From: DATAJX01 sp964601735
GTDB taxonomy: Bacteria > Pseudomonadota > Alphaproteobacteria > UBA2136 > UBA6156
Assembly: GCA_964601735.1 (NCBI GenBank)
Contig: CAZROO010000013.1
Location: forward strand, 1 to 38,875
Length of the DNA stretch: 38,875 nt
Reading direction: 5' to 3'
The position numbers and the translations under genes are program-made. The notes beneath the pieces were generated by a model that was given only the letters and a program-made list of their open reading frames with translations, made no database searches and was not told where the DNA came from. Shown here piece after piece: positions 16,165 through 24,576 of the stretch (its first letter is position 1; every line of letters starts with the position of its first letter).

Positions 16165-18459
16165 ATGCCTAAAAAGCCCGTCAAGCCCAAAGCCAAATCG
16201 GCAGCCCAGCCGGGTAAAGCCGTGCGCAAAAAGCCCGAGCTGAAAGCTAAAAAAGGCAAGGCCACACCCAAGCAACTCAATACCGCCGCCGCCGAACACG
16301 TCGCCGCCAAACTGGCGCAAAAGGTAACGGCCATGCCGCCGCAGGCCGCTGCGGCGCCCAAGGCTCCGCCCGCTGCCGTGGCTACGGCGCCTGCCGCGCC
16401 TGCACTTCCGCCTGCCCCCGAAGGCTTCGTCAACGTCTTCGTCGATGGCGTGCTGCTGCAAGTCAAAAAAGGCAGCACCGTCATGGCTGCCTGTACGCAA
16501 GCGGGAAAAGAAATCCCCCACTTCTGCTACCACGAGCGCCTCAGCATCGCGGGCAACTGCCGCATGTGCCTCATCGAAATCGAAGGCATGCCCAAGCCGG
16601 TCGCCAGTTGCCACTGGCCGGTCGCCGAAGGCAACAAGATCCGCACCGACAGCAAGCTCACCATCGAGGCCCGCAAGGGGACGATGGAAATGCTGCTCAT
16701 CAACCACCCGCTCGACTGCCCCATCTGCGACCAGGGCGGCGAGTGCGACCTGCAGGATCAGGCCGTGGCCTACGGGGCAGACCGTTCCCACTACCACGAG
16801 TTTAAGCGCGCGGTAGACGACAAGGACATCGGCAGCAAAATAAAAACCGTCATGACCCGCTGCATCCACTGCACACGCTGCATCCGCTTCGCGACAGAGG
16901 TCGCAGGCGTCGAGGAATTCGGCGCCACGGGCAGGGGCGAAAACATGCAGGTCGGCACCTATGTCGAGGCTGCGCTGCAATCCGAACTCGCGGGCAACAT
17001 GATCGACCTTTGCCCGGTCGGTGCGCTCACCAGCAAACCCTACGCCTTCGCGGGCCGCCCGTGGGAACTGCTCGATACCCATTGCATCGACATCCTCGAC
17101 GGCGTCGGTTCGCACCTCACCGTTCAAAGCCGGGCCGGGCAGGTGATGCGCGTGCTGCCGCGCGAGGCCGACGCCATCAACGAGGAATGGATCACCGACG
17201 CCGCGCGCTTCAGCTACGACGCGCTCCACACCAACCGCCTGGTCTCGCCCCATGCTGGCGAAGGCCAGCATCCACGTCCGCTTGGCTGGCAGGATGCATT
17301 CAGCATGATCAAGACCAAACTTGCCAAAGTTCCGCCACAAAAGATCGCAGGCATCATCGGCACCCTGCAAGGTGCCGAAGACGCCTTCGCCATGCGCGAG
17401 TTTTTCTACCGGACGCTCGGTAGCAAAAACCTCGCGCTCGATGGTGCCACCATTATCGACCCAGCCCTCCTGCGCGGTTACACACCGTTCAAACAATGGG
17501 AACAGGCCGATGCCGTCCTCATCATCGGCGCCAACCCGCGCCTCGAAGCCCCGCTGCTCAACGCCCGCCTGCGCAAGCTCATCAAAAAGCGCGTGCCCAT
17601 CGCCCTGCTCGGTGCGCAACCGGAGAAGGGGGTCGACCTTACCTACAAGTACGAGCACCTTGGCGACAACCCCTCGCTGCTCACCGGCAAACATCCGTTC
17701 TTGACCACGCTGGGCAAGGCCCAACGTCCGCTCGTCATCCTCGGCCGCGCCGCGCTCGACCACCCCTCCGCCGAATCGATTTTTGCCATCGCCCACAAGC
17801 TCGCCCAGCGTGGCGGGTGGAACGGCTATAACTTCCTCACCCCCACCAGCGGCACGCTGGCGCCGCTTGCACTCGGCTACGACACTCCCGCATCAAAAAT
17901 CATCAAAAGCATCGAAAAAAACGACATCGAAGTGCTATTCCTGCACGGCGAATGCGACAGCATTGCGACATCCCTGCTCCACAAATTCAAGGGTATTTCC
18001 ATCTATCTCGGCACCCACAGCACACCCCAGGCTCAGGCCTGCACGCTGCAACTGCCCACGGCATCCTGGGCCGAAAAATCTTTTACCAGCATCAACATCC
18101 AGGGCGATATTCAAGTGTCGAATCAAGCCATCATGCCGCCCCACCTGGCCAAGGAAGACTGGAAAATCTACCGCGCCCTCTCCGAACATCTCTGTAAAAT
18201 CATTAATTTTGATACACTTAACCAGCTGCGCAGCCAAATGGGCCAACTGAATACCGGCAAATTCAGCGCCGAATCCGGCAAGATTTCCAGCCAGCCGTTA
18301 ACCGCCCTGCCGACAAAATACTACTTGCAGAACAGTTACTTAAGGCAATCCTCCACCATGCAGTCCTGCCAAAAAGAGAGCGGCTCCCCCACCGCCCAAA
18401 AGGCGAAGGCAATTCAACCATTTAGCTCCACCCAAAGTGAAGAGGGCGCCCATGTCTAA
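16165..18459 (+). CDS. nuoG: NADH-quinone oxidoreductase subunit G with N-terminal extension and in-frame repeat
   Basis: The 75-kDa subunit, 764 residues. Residues 1-86 form a Lys/Ala/Pro-rich extension absent from ordinary NuoG. The conserved protein starts at GFVNVFVDGVLLQVKKGSTV. Iron-sulphur motifs follow: HFCYHERLSIAGNCRMC (2Fe-2S), the NHPLDCPICDQGGECDLQDQ region (His-ligated N5), and MTRCIHCTRC with DLCPVGALTSK (N4). After the iron-sulphur region, codons 363-369 and neighbours are the palindromic repeat read in frame as SPHAGEGQHPRPL, between NRLV and GWQDAF, in the linker where other NuoG proteins have a variable stretch. The C-terminus YYLQNSYLRQSSTMQSC is family-like, so the gene looks functional. 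Confidence 0.96.
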   Translation: MPKKPVKPKAKSAAQPGKAVRKKPELKAKKGKATPKQLNTAAAEHVAAKLAQKVTAMPPQAAAAPKAPPAAVATAPAAPALPPAPEGFVNVFVDGVLLQVKKGSTVMAACTQAGKEIPHFCYHERLSIAGNCRMCLIEIEGMPKPVASCHWPVAEGNKIRTDSKLTIEARKGTMEMLLINHPLDCPICDQGGECDLQDQAVAYGADRSHYHEFKRAVDDKDIGSKIKTVMTRCIHCTRCIRFATEVAGVEEFGATGRGENMQVGTYVEAALQSELAGNMIDLCPVGALTSKPYAFAGRPWELLDTHCIDILDGVGSHLTVQSRAGQVMRVLPREADAINEEWITDAARFSYDALHTNRLVSPHAGEGQHPRPLGWQDAFSMIKTKLAKVPPQKIAGIIGTLQGAEDAFAMREFFYRTLGSKNLALDGATIIDPALLRGYTPFKQWEQADAVLIIGANPRLEAPLLNARLRKLIKKRVPIALLGAQPEKGVDLTYKYEHLGDNPSLLTGKHPFLTTLGKAQRPLVILGRAALDHPSAESIFAIAHKLAQRGGWNGYNFLTPTSGTLAPLALGYDTPASKIIKSIEKNDIEVLFLHGECDSIATSLLHKFKGISIYLGTHSTPQAQACTLQLPTASWAEKSFTSINIQGDIQVSNQAIMPPHLAKEDWKIYRALSEHLCKIINFDTLNQLRSQMGQLNTGKFSAESGKISSQPLTALPTKYYLQNSYLRQSSTMQSCQKESGSPTAQKAKAIQPFSSTQSEEGAHV
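17252..17271 (+). repeat. Palindromic element read in frame within nuoG
   Basis: ATGCTGGC-GAAG-GCCAGCAT, preceded by TCGCCCC and followed by CCACGTCCGCTTGGCTGG. The frame is kept on both sides. The downstream flank resembles the flanks in both GIY-YIG genes more than those of the intergenic copies. Confidence 0.9.
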
Positions 18460-18805
18460 CCTCATCACCCTTGCGCTCGGCGCCCTGATTTCAACGTCCA
18501 CAGCCACTTTTCCTACACCCCAGGCCGATAACGGTTGCGCCCGCACCGGCTGTAACGGCGAAATCTGCGCCGAGGTCGGCAGCAAACCCACCCCCACACT
18601 CTGCAAAGTCACTGCCGAAAGCGCCTGCTACCAATACGGCACCTGCGCTAAAAACGAACAAGGCCAGTGTGGCTGGCAATCCAATCCAGGCTTCGATAAT
18701 TGTATGAAGGTCGCCCACGGCGAATCGCTGGACAACCCACCCAGCGCTACCGTGCCCGCTGCGCCCACGCTCGATTACAACAAAGTCGGCCCAATGGGGA
18801 ACTAA
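18452..18805 (+). CDS. Exported eight-cysteine-cluster protein between nuoG and nuoH
   Basis: A 117-residue protein starting at the ATG at 18452, overlapping the nuoG stop by 8 bp. A signal-peptide-like N-terminus (MSNLITLALGALISTSTATF) is followed by a compact domain with exactly eight cysteines: CARTGCNGEIC, then LC, AC, GTC, GQC and NC, ending QCGWQSNPGFDNCM. This spacing matches what I know as the eight-cysteine-cluster domain of small exported proteins of unknown function. Four disulphides in the periplasm are likely. The C-terminal 35 residues are Pro-rich. nuoH begins 2 bp after its stop. Confidence 0.7.
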   Translation: MSNLITLALGALISTSTATFPTPQADNGCARTGCNGEICAEVGSKPTPTLCKVTAESACYQYGTCAKNEQGQCGWQSNPGFDNCMKVAHGESLDNPPSATVPAAPTLDYNKVGPMGN

Positions 18806-18807
18806 CC

Positions 18808-19851
18808 ATGACGCCGAGCTTCATCCCCGATTTCAGCAACCTGTTCGCCCTCGCTACAGCCGACAACATCTGGTGGTTGATTCTGACCGTGCTCAAAGTC
18901 CTCGCCATCGCCGTGCCGGTCATCCTGGGCATGGCCTATACCACCTGGTTCGAGCGTAAAGTCCTCGGCTGGATGCACCTCCGCCACGGCCCCATGCACG
19001 TCGGCCCGTTCGGCCTGCTGCAACCGATTGCGGATGGCGTGAAGGCCATGTTCAAGGAAGTGATCTTGCCCGAAAAATCCAGCAAACTGGTCTTCATGGT
19101 TGCGCCCGCCTTCATCTTTATTCCGGCGCTGCTCACCTGGGCCGTCATCCCCTTCAACACCGGCTGGGTGCTGGCCGATGTCAATCTCGGCGTACTCTAC
19201 CTGCTGGCGGTCGGTTCGCTCGGCGTCTACGGTATCCTCATGGCGGGCTGGAGCAGCAACAGCAAATATCCCTTCCTCGGCGCGGTGCGTTCCGGCGCGC
19301 AAATGGTCAGCTACGAAGTCAGCATGGGCCTCATCATTCTCAGCATCATTCTGCTCTCCGGCAGCATGAATCTCACCAAAATCGTCGAAGCCCAGCAGCA
19401 CGTCTGGTTCTTCCTCCCGGCATTTCCGGCCTTCATCATGTTCGTCATTTCCATCCTGGCCGAAACCAACCGCCACCCGTTCGACCTGCCCGAAGCCGAA
19501 GCAGAATTGGTCGCCGGTTATAACTCCGAGTACTCCAGCATGCCCTTTGCCATGTTCTTTCTGGGCGAGTACATGAACATGATTCTCATGTCCGCTTTCA
19601 CCACCCTCCTATTTTTAGGAGGCTGGCTGCCGCCGCTCAACATCGTGCCGCTCAACCTGGTGCCGGGCGTGGTCTGGTTCGTGCTCAAGATCACCTTCAT
19701 CCTGTTCGTGATGATCTGGGTCCGCGCCACCCTTCCGCGCTACCGTTACGACCAGCTCATGCGTCTCGGCTGGAAAATCTTTTTGCCGGGCAGCCTGATT
19801 TGGCTGGTCATCACCGCATTGGCGGTTAAACTCTGGGGCAACTTCGCATGA
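18808..19851 (+). CDS. nuoH: NADH-quinone oxidoreductase subunit H
   Basis: A 347-residue membrane subunit (ND1 homologue) that links the peripheral arm to the membrane arm and shapes the quinone channel. Signatures include YTTWFERKVLGWMHLRHGP, GLLQPIADGVKAMFKE, and the acidic quinone-site loop AETNRHPFDLPEAEAELVAGYNSEYS. Eight hydrophobic helices are visible. The start at 18808 gives the normal N-terminus; upstream in-frame codons belong to the overlapping exported protein. Its stop overlaps the nuoI start (ATGA). Confidence 0.98.
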   Translation: MTPSFIPDFSNLFALATADNIWWLILTVLKVLAIAVPVILGMAYTTWFERKVLGWMHLRHGPMHVGPFGLLQPIADGVKAMFKEVILPEKSSKLVFMVAPAFIFIPALLTWAVIPFNTGWVLADVNLGVLYLLAVGSLGVYGILMAGWSSNSKYPFLGAVRSGAQMVSYEVSMGLIILSIILLSGSMNLTKIVEAQQHVWFFLPAFPAFIMFVISILAETNRHPFDLPEAEAELVAGYNSEYSSMPFAMFFLGEYMNMILMSAFTTLLFLGGWLPPLNIVPLNLVPGVVWFVLKITFILFVMIWVRATLPRYRYDQLMRLGWKIFLPGSLIWLVITALAVKLWGNFA

Positions 19852-20345
19852 CTCGCCACCTGACCTTCTTTGCCGGCATCAAGCAGTTTCTGCTGCTCGA
19901 CGTGATCAAGGGCTTCTCCATCACGTTCGCCAACATGTTCCGCAAAAAGTTCACCATTCTCTATCCGTTCGAGGCCACACCGATTTCCCCGCGCATGCGC
20001 GGGGAACACGCGCTGCGCCGTTACCCGAACGGCGAAGAACGCTGCATTGCCTGTAAACTCTGCGAAGCCGTATGCCCCGCCCAGGCCATCACCATCGAGG
20101 CCGAACCCCGCGCCGACGGCTCCCGTCGCACCACGCGTTACGACATCGACATGGTCAAATGCATCTACTGCGGCCTGTGCGAAGAAGCCTGTCCTGTCGA
20201 CGCCATCGTCGAAGGCCCCAACATGGAATTCGCCGCCGAAAACCGGAAGAGTCTGGTCTACGACAAAAACCGCCTGCTCGAAAACGGCGAACGCCTCGAA
20301 CCCACGCTGGCCGAGCGCCTTAAACGGGATGCCCCCTACCGATGA
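19848..20345 (+). CDS. nuoI: NADH-quinone oxidoreductase subunit I
   Basis: A 165-residue ferredoxin-like subunit (TYKY homologue) with clusters N6a and N6b. Both CxxCxxCxxxCP motifs are intact: C66, C69, C72, C76 and C105, C108, C111, C115. The N-terminal amphipathic segment and YPFEATPISPRMRGEHALRRYPNGEERC are canonical. It overlaps nuoH by 4 bp. Its TGA overlaps an ATG at 20342, where the original start of the next gene may have been before a palindromic element entered. Confidence 0.98.
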   Translation: MTRHLTFFAGIKQFLLLDVIKGFSITFANMFRKKFTILYPFEATPISPRMRGEHALRRYPNGEERCIACKLCEAVCPAQAITIEAEPRADGSRRTTRYDIDMVKCIYCGLCEEACPVDAIVEGPNMEFAAENRKSLVYDKNRLLENGERLEPTLAERLKRDAPYR

Positions 20346-20369
20346 GCCGCTCCCAAAATTCTCCGCTTC

Positions 20370-20389
20370 ATGCCAGCGAAGGCTGGCAT
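20370..20389 (+). repeat. Palindromic element between nuoI and the MazG-like gene
   Basis: ATGCCAGC-GAAG-GCTGGCAT, preceded by CTCCGCTTC and followed by CCACGCCAAAAAAC. The frame from ATG 20342 stays open through it into the next gene. Confidence 0.9.
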
Positions 20390-20404
20390 CCACGCCAAAA
20401 AACT

Positions 20405-20758
20405 ATGAGCAACTTCAAACTCATCCAGCAATTCCATGCCAAATTCGACCCCGATCCAGCGATCTACACCGACCTGCTGGGCTGCCGCCGCGAATTGATC
20501 GAGGAAGAAGTGGCCGAGCTGTTCGAGGCGATGGAAGAAGTGAAAGCCGAAAACAGCAAGGCCGCCCGCGCGCATCTTATTAAAGAACTCTGCGACGTGC
20601 TCTACCTCACCTACGGCACGCTCGAACTGCTGCGCGTCGACGCCGACGCCGCGTTTGCCGAGGTCCACCGCTCCAACATGAGCAAAACCCCGGTACCGGG
20701 CAAAAAAGCCCAAAAACTCGAGGGCTATCAACCCGCCCAAATGGAGCAATTCGTCTGA
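20405..20758 (+). CDS. MazG-like nucleotide pyrophosphohydrolase
   Basis: 117 residues from the ATG at 20405. The all-alpha NTP-pyrophosphatase pattern is clear: RRELIEEEVAELFEAMEE supplies the metal-binding EExxE helix and HLIKELCDVLYLTYGTL the second E-x-x-D helix. FAEVHRSNMSK is typical of MazG/phosphoribosyl-ATP pyrophosphohydrolase-like single-domain proteins. Expected reaction: NTP or dNTP to NMP and pyrophosphate, for pool cleaning; the true substrate is unknown. An in-frame ATG at 20342 overlapping the nuoI stop would add 21 residues encoded by the palindromic element (including SPLHASEGWHPRQ). Its stop overlaps the nuoJ start. Confidence 0.85.
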   Translation: MSNFKLIQQFHAKFDPDPAIYTDLLGCRRELIEEEVAELFEAMEEVKAENSKAARAHLIKELCDVLYLTYGTLELLRVDADAAFAEVHRSNMSKTPVPGKKAQKLEGYQPAQMEQFV

Positions 20759-21383
20759 TGCTCGCCGACATCCTCTTCTACCTCTTCGCATTCGGTCTGC
20801 TGCTCGGGGCAGGGGCGGTCATCACCGCGCGCAACCCCATGTACGGCGTGCTGGGCCTGATTTTCACCTTCCTCAACGCCGCAGCCATGTTCCTGCTGTT
20901 CTATGCCGAGTTCCTCGGCCTGCTCATCGTCATGATTTACGTCGGCGCCATCGCCGTCATGTTCCTGTTCGTGCTCATGACCATCGACATCGACTTCGCC
21001 AAACTGCGCGAAGGCTTCGCCCCCTACCTCCCGGCGGGCCTCATCGTCGCCGCCGCGCTGGCGGGCGAGCTGCTGGTGGCCGCGAGCCTCGGCATGTTCG
21101 ATAACGTCGGCACCGGCGCGGGCACGCCGCTCAACGCGCCCACCAACATCGAACAACTCGGCAATGTGCTGTTCACCGACTACGCGCTCACCTTCCAGGC
21201 CGCGGGGATGATTCTGCTCACCGCGATGGTCGGCGCTATCGTCCTCACCCACCGCCGCCGCGGCGACGTAAAGCGCCAAGATATTTCCGCCCAGCTCTCG
21301 CGCACCATTAAAGATGGCCTCGTCATCACCAAACCGGTCAGCGGGCAGGGGGCCCAACCCATCTACTGGTCACCCAAATCGGT
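20758..21383 (+). CDS. nuoJ: NADH-quinone oxidoreductase subunit J (3' end in gap)
   Basis: A membrane subunit (ND6 homologue) with five hydrophobic helices. The conserved third helix EFLGLLIVMIYVGAIAVMFLFVLM contains the family's pi-bulge motif. 208 residues are visible; the final segment (TKPVSGQGAQPIYWSPKSV) follows the usual C-terminal GQG, so only a few codons and the stop should be missing in the gap at 21384. Confidence 0.96.
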
Positions 21384-21483
21384 NNNNNNNNNNNNNNNNN
21401 NNNNNNNNNNNNNNNNNNNNNNNNNNNNNNNNNNNNNNNNNNNNNNNNNNNNNNNNNNNNNNNNNNNNNNNNNNNNNNNNNNN
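21384..21483. other. Scaffold gap between nuoJ and nuoK
   Basis: 100 N. It hides the nuoJ stop and the first part of nuoK. Roughly 40 codons of nuoK are missing, which alone would need more than 100 bases, so the real gap is longer than shown. Confidence 0.95.
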
Positions 21484-21674
21484 TGCTCCTCGCCACCAAC
21501 GTCAATCTCATCGCCACCAGCCATTTCCGCGCCGACCTCGGCGGACAAATTTTGAGCTTCTTCATCCTTACCGTGGCCGCAGCCGAGCTCGCCATCGGCC
21601 TCGCCATCGTCACGCTGTTCTACCGCAACAAGGGCAGCATCGAAATCGACCAAGCCGACATGATGAAAGGCTAA
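21484..21674 (+). CDS. nuoK: NADH-quinone oxidoreductase subunit K (5' end in gap)
   Basis: The last 62 residues of the ND4L homologue. The second and third helices are recognisable: LLATNVNLIATSHF and GQILSFFILTVAAAELAIGLAIV, with the conserved membrane Glu in AAAELAIG. The ending FYRNKGSIEIDQADMMKG is the canonical NuoK C-terminus. The start is lost in the gap. Confidence 0.95.
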
Positions 21675-21678
21675 AGCA

Positions 21679-22206
21679 ATGCGCTACGTTCTCTACACAT
21701 TGGCGGCTATCGGGTTAGTGGTACTCGCAGCCATTTTGGCCAGCGCCTTATGGATTGGCAAAACGGTGAAAAACTCGGTCACCGATTTGAGCTGCAGCGA
21801 TTACCTGAACACGCTGTCGCATTTGAACGACGACGATACTAAAATATCAATTCAACAGCAAACCCGTATGCGCACGTCCATCGTCGCCTTGGGGTGGTAC
21901 ATCGGCGCCCGCTCCCGGCTGGAAGGCGTTGATACGAACGCACCGGATTATGAGTCCAAAGCCATCTTCTATGGCAATCAGTTTACCGGCCTGTGCAAAA
22001 TCCATCCGGAGCAAAAACTGTTTGAGCTGTTTAAGCCGATGGAAAAAATGTCCAAAAGCGACGCCCCCACATTTTTTGCGAACATGTTCAAAGATGTTCC
22101 CACGCAACAGGATGCCAGCGCTACACTGGTAGTTAAGAGCATGGTTATCTCAATGAAGGCCAAGCAAAAGATAAACACCCTGGTAAGTCAAACCACGGCC
22201 CAATAG
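21679..22206 (+). CDS. Membrane-anchored periplasmic protein A between nuoK and nuoL
   Basis: A 175-residue protein with one N-terminal helix (YVLYTLAAIGLVVLAAILASALWIG) acting as anchor or signal. The exported part has two cysteines in the pattern LSCSDYLNTL ... ALGWYIGARSRL ... FTGLCKIHPEQKLFEL. This order (Cys, hydrophobic pair, a G-x-x-x-G-A/Y segment, Cys before a His-Pro) resembles small HdeA/HdeB-like periplasmic chaperones, but the match is by eye and weak. The downstream neighbour shares the same layout, so they are probably paralogues. Base composition is closer to even than in the nuo genes. Confidence 0.65.
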   Translation: MRYVLYTLAAIGLVVLAAILASALWIGKTVKNSVTDLSCSDYLNTLSHLNDDDTKISIQQQTRMRTSIVALGWYIGARSRLEGVDTNAPDYESKAIFYGNQFTGLCKIHPEQKLFELFKPMEKMSKSDAPTFFANMFKDVPTQQDASATLVVKSMVISMKAKQKINTLVSQTTAQ

Positions 22207-22207
22207 C

Positions 22208-22678
22208 ATGAACAAAAAACGCCTCCTCGTCATCATCCTCCTCGTCCTCGAACTGGCGCTGCTGGCGGCGTTGTTCAAAGGTTATACCGTTTTCCAAAAG
22301 GGCAGTTGTGCCGATTATCTTGACTTCGTGCAGAACTTCGACAATCTCGGCAAAATCAAAAAATACCTGCCGCAGGTCGATATCACTGAAGGCTTCACTG
22401 CCTACATGCTGGGTAAAAACATCAACACCCTCGGTGCGGCCGATTACATCGTCGGTGCCAATGAGCTCTACAAATCCTGCCAGGCGGGTGGCAATATCTT
22501 CACCAATTTCTACAACCTGCAAAAAGGCAGCCTCAAGCTCACCACCAATGAGGGCGTGCAAATCGCCAAGGCCAACCCCAATCTCGCCCGCGTTGCCCAC
22601 CTCATCAGCCTCAACGAACTGCTGGGGTTCGATAAAGTGATGGATAAGCTGCAACAACAAAAAGCACCCCAAAAATAA
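22208..22678 (+). CDS. Membrane-anchored periplasmic protein B between nuoK and nuoL
   Basis: A 156-residue protein with an N-terminal anchor (RLLVIILLVLELALLAALF). The periplasmic part repeats the layout of its neighbour: GSCADYLDFVQN ... EGFTAYMLGKN ... DYIVGANELYKSCQ, with two Cys that can pair. I read it as a diverged paralogue, again loosely HdeA-like, with unknown function. It starts 1 bp after protein A's stop, and its own stop overlaps the nuoL ATG (TAATG), so it is translated in step with complex I. Confidence 0.65.
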   Translation: MNKKRLLVIILLVLELALLAALFKGYTVFQKGSCADYLDFVQNFDNLGKIKKYLPQVDITEGFTAYMLGKNINTLGAADYIVGANELYKSCQAGGNIFTNFYNLQKGSLKLTTNEGVQIAKANPNLARVAHLISLNELLGFDKVMDKLQQQKAPQK

Positions 22679-24576
22679 TGCAAACCATCGCCAACCTCAC
22701 CATTCTGCTGCCCGGCCTGGGTGCCTTGATGGCGGCCTTGATGGGTTACGCCGCGCGCGACAGAAAAGGCGCCGACACCATCGCGCAAACCCTCACCACC
22801 ATGTCGGTGCTGTGCGCCGCGCTCGGCGCGTGGTTCCTGTTCTTCAACATCGGCGGCGCGGTAGAGCCGTTCAGCGTCAACTGGCTCGACTGGATAACCG
22901 TGGCCAACTGGCAGGTCAGCTTCGGCGCGCTGTTCGACCGCCTCACCACCACCATGCTCATCGTCGTCACCACGGTCAGCGCCTGCGTGCACGTCTACAG
23001 CTGGGGCTATATGGAACAGGACAACTCCAAGCGCCGCTTCTTCATTTACTTGAGCGTCTTTACTTTCGCCATGCTCATGCTGGTATCCGCCACCAACCTG
23101 CTGCAAATGTTTTTGGGCTGGGAAGGCGTGGGCGTCTGCTCCTATCTGCTTATCGGTTTCTGGCACCAGAAAGAAAGCGCCAACGCCGCTGCCATGAAAG
23201 CCTTCATCGTCAACCGCGTGGCTGATACCGCCATGCTGCTGGGCCTGTTCATGATTCTGCAAAACTTCGGCAGCCTGACGTATGCCGACGTTCTGCCCCG
23301 CGCCGCCGACTTCGCCCACGACCACCAGCAAACGCTTAATTTAATCGCCCTCTTCATCTTCATCGGCGCCATGGGTAAAAGCGCCCAGTTCGGCCTACAC
23401 ACCTGGCTGCCCGATGCGATGGAAGGCCCAACCCCGGTGAGCGCGCTCATTCACGCCGCTACTATGGTTACCGCTGGAGTGTTCCTGCTCTGCCGCCTGT
23501 CGCCTTTATACATGGTCACGCCAGACATCCTCCAGATTGTCGCCGTCGTCGGGGCGCTCACGGCTATTTTCGCCGCCACGGTAGGTCTTACGCAGCGCGA
23601 TATTAAACGCGTCATCGCCTATTCCACCTGCTCGCAACTCGGCTACATGTTCTTTGCCATCGGGGTGGGGGCCCCGGCGGCGGCCATGTTCCACCTCACC
23701 ACCCACGCCTTTTTCAAGGCGCTGCTGTTCCTCGGCGCGGGCAGCGTCATTCACGGCACGCACCACGAGCAAGACCTCTTCCGCATGGGCGGCCTGCGCA
23801 AGGCCCTGCCCATCACCTACGGCCTGATGTGGGCGGGCAGCCTCGCGCTGGCGGGCATCCCGCCATTCGCCGGCTTCTTCAGCAAAGACCTCATTATCGA
23901 ATCCGCCTTCGCCAGCGGTAACTACGGCGTCTGGTTCACCGGCGTATTCGCGGCGTTCCTCACCGCGTTCTATTCCTTCCGCGTATTGTTCCGCGCCTTC
24001 GACGGCCCCGCCCACCACCACGGCGATCACCACGAGCCGCACGAATCTCCCCGTAGCATGCTTATACCCATGCTGCCGTTGGCCTTGGGCGCCGTTGCCG
24101 CCGGCTTCCTGCTCAAGGGAATGGGCACCGCCGACTGGTGGCAGGGGGCCATCGCCATGAAAGAAGCCACCGCTGAAGGTGAGGGGCATATCCCCTTCAT
24201 CGCCAAATACATTACGCTGTTGCTCGCACCTTGCGGTATCGCACTGGCCTGGTACTACTTCGTCGGCCACCAGAACAAAGCCCGCGAAGCAGCCAAAACC
24301 TTCGACATCCCCTACGCCATCAGCTTCAACAAGTGGTACGTCGATGAACTCTACGACGCCGCCGTGGTCACGCCTACCAAAGCCGTCAGCAGGTTCGCGG
24401 CCAACTGGTTCGATAAGCGCGGCGTCGATTTCATCGTCAACCAAACCGCGCAAACGGTGGTCGACCTCGGCCGCTGGCTGCGCCCCGCGCAAACCGGCTA
24501 TGTTTACCACTACGCCTTCGCTATGGTCCTCGGTCTCGTCATCGGCCTGGGCTGGATTCTCTGGAGGACCATGTGA
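22678..24576 (+). CDS. nuoL: NADH-quinone oxidoreductase subunit L
   Basis: A 632-residue antiporter-like proton-pumping subunit (ND5 homologue) at the distal end of the membrane arm. Key elements: FLGWEGVGVCSYLLIGFW with the conserved Glu, MGKSAQFGLHTWLPDAMEGPTPVSALIHAATMV with the conserved Lys and His residues, and a C-terminal lateral helix region followed by a last anchor (YHYAFAMVLGLVIGLGWILW). A His-rich loop (HHHGDHHEPHE) lies in the C-terminal half. The final codons contain GGAGG, which serves as Shine-Dalgarno for the next gene. Confidence 0.98.
   Translation: MQTIANLTILLPGLGALMAALMGYAARDRKGADTIAQTLTTMSVLCAALGAWFLFFNIGGAVEPFSVNWLDWITVANWQVSFGALFDRLTTTMLIVVTTVSACVHVYSWGYMEQDNSKRRFFIYLSVFTFAMLMLVSATNLLQMFLGWEGVGVCSYLLIGFWHQKESANAAAMKAFIVNRVADTAMLLGLFMILQNFGSLTYADVLPRAADFAHDHQQTLNLIALFIFIGAMGKSAQFGLHTWLPDAMEGPTPVSALIHAATMVTAGVFLLCRLSPLYMVTPDILQIVAVVGALTAIFAATVGLTQRDIKRVIAYSTCSQLGYMFFAIGVGAPAAAMFHLTTHAFFKALLFLGAGSVIHGTHHEQDLFRMGGLRKALPITYGLMWAGSLALAGIPPFAGFFSKDLIIESAFASGNYGVWFTGVFAAFLTAFYSFRVLFRAFDGPAHHHGDHHEPHESPRSMLIPMLPLALGAVAAGFLLKGMGTADWWQGAIAMKEATAEGEGHIPFIAKYITLLLAPCGIALAWYYFVGHQNKAREAAKTFDIPYAISFNKWYVDELYDAAVVTPTKAVSRFAANWFDKRGVDFIVNQTAQTVVDLGRWLRPAQTGYVYHYAFAMVLGLVIGLGWILWRTM

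Noticed and set aside
15600..16230. KPKAKSA-like segments flanking GIY-YIG gene 2 as a duplication like that at nuoE
   Set aside because: The end of DUF805 protein 2 and the start of NuoG share RPKAKSA/KPKAKSA only at protein level; codons differ at most positions, so shared low complexity is the simpler reading.
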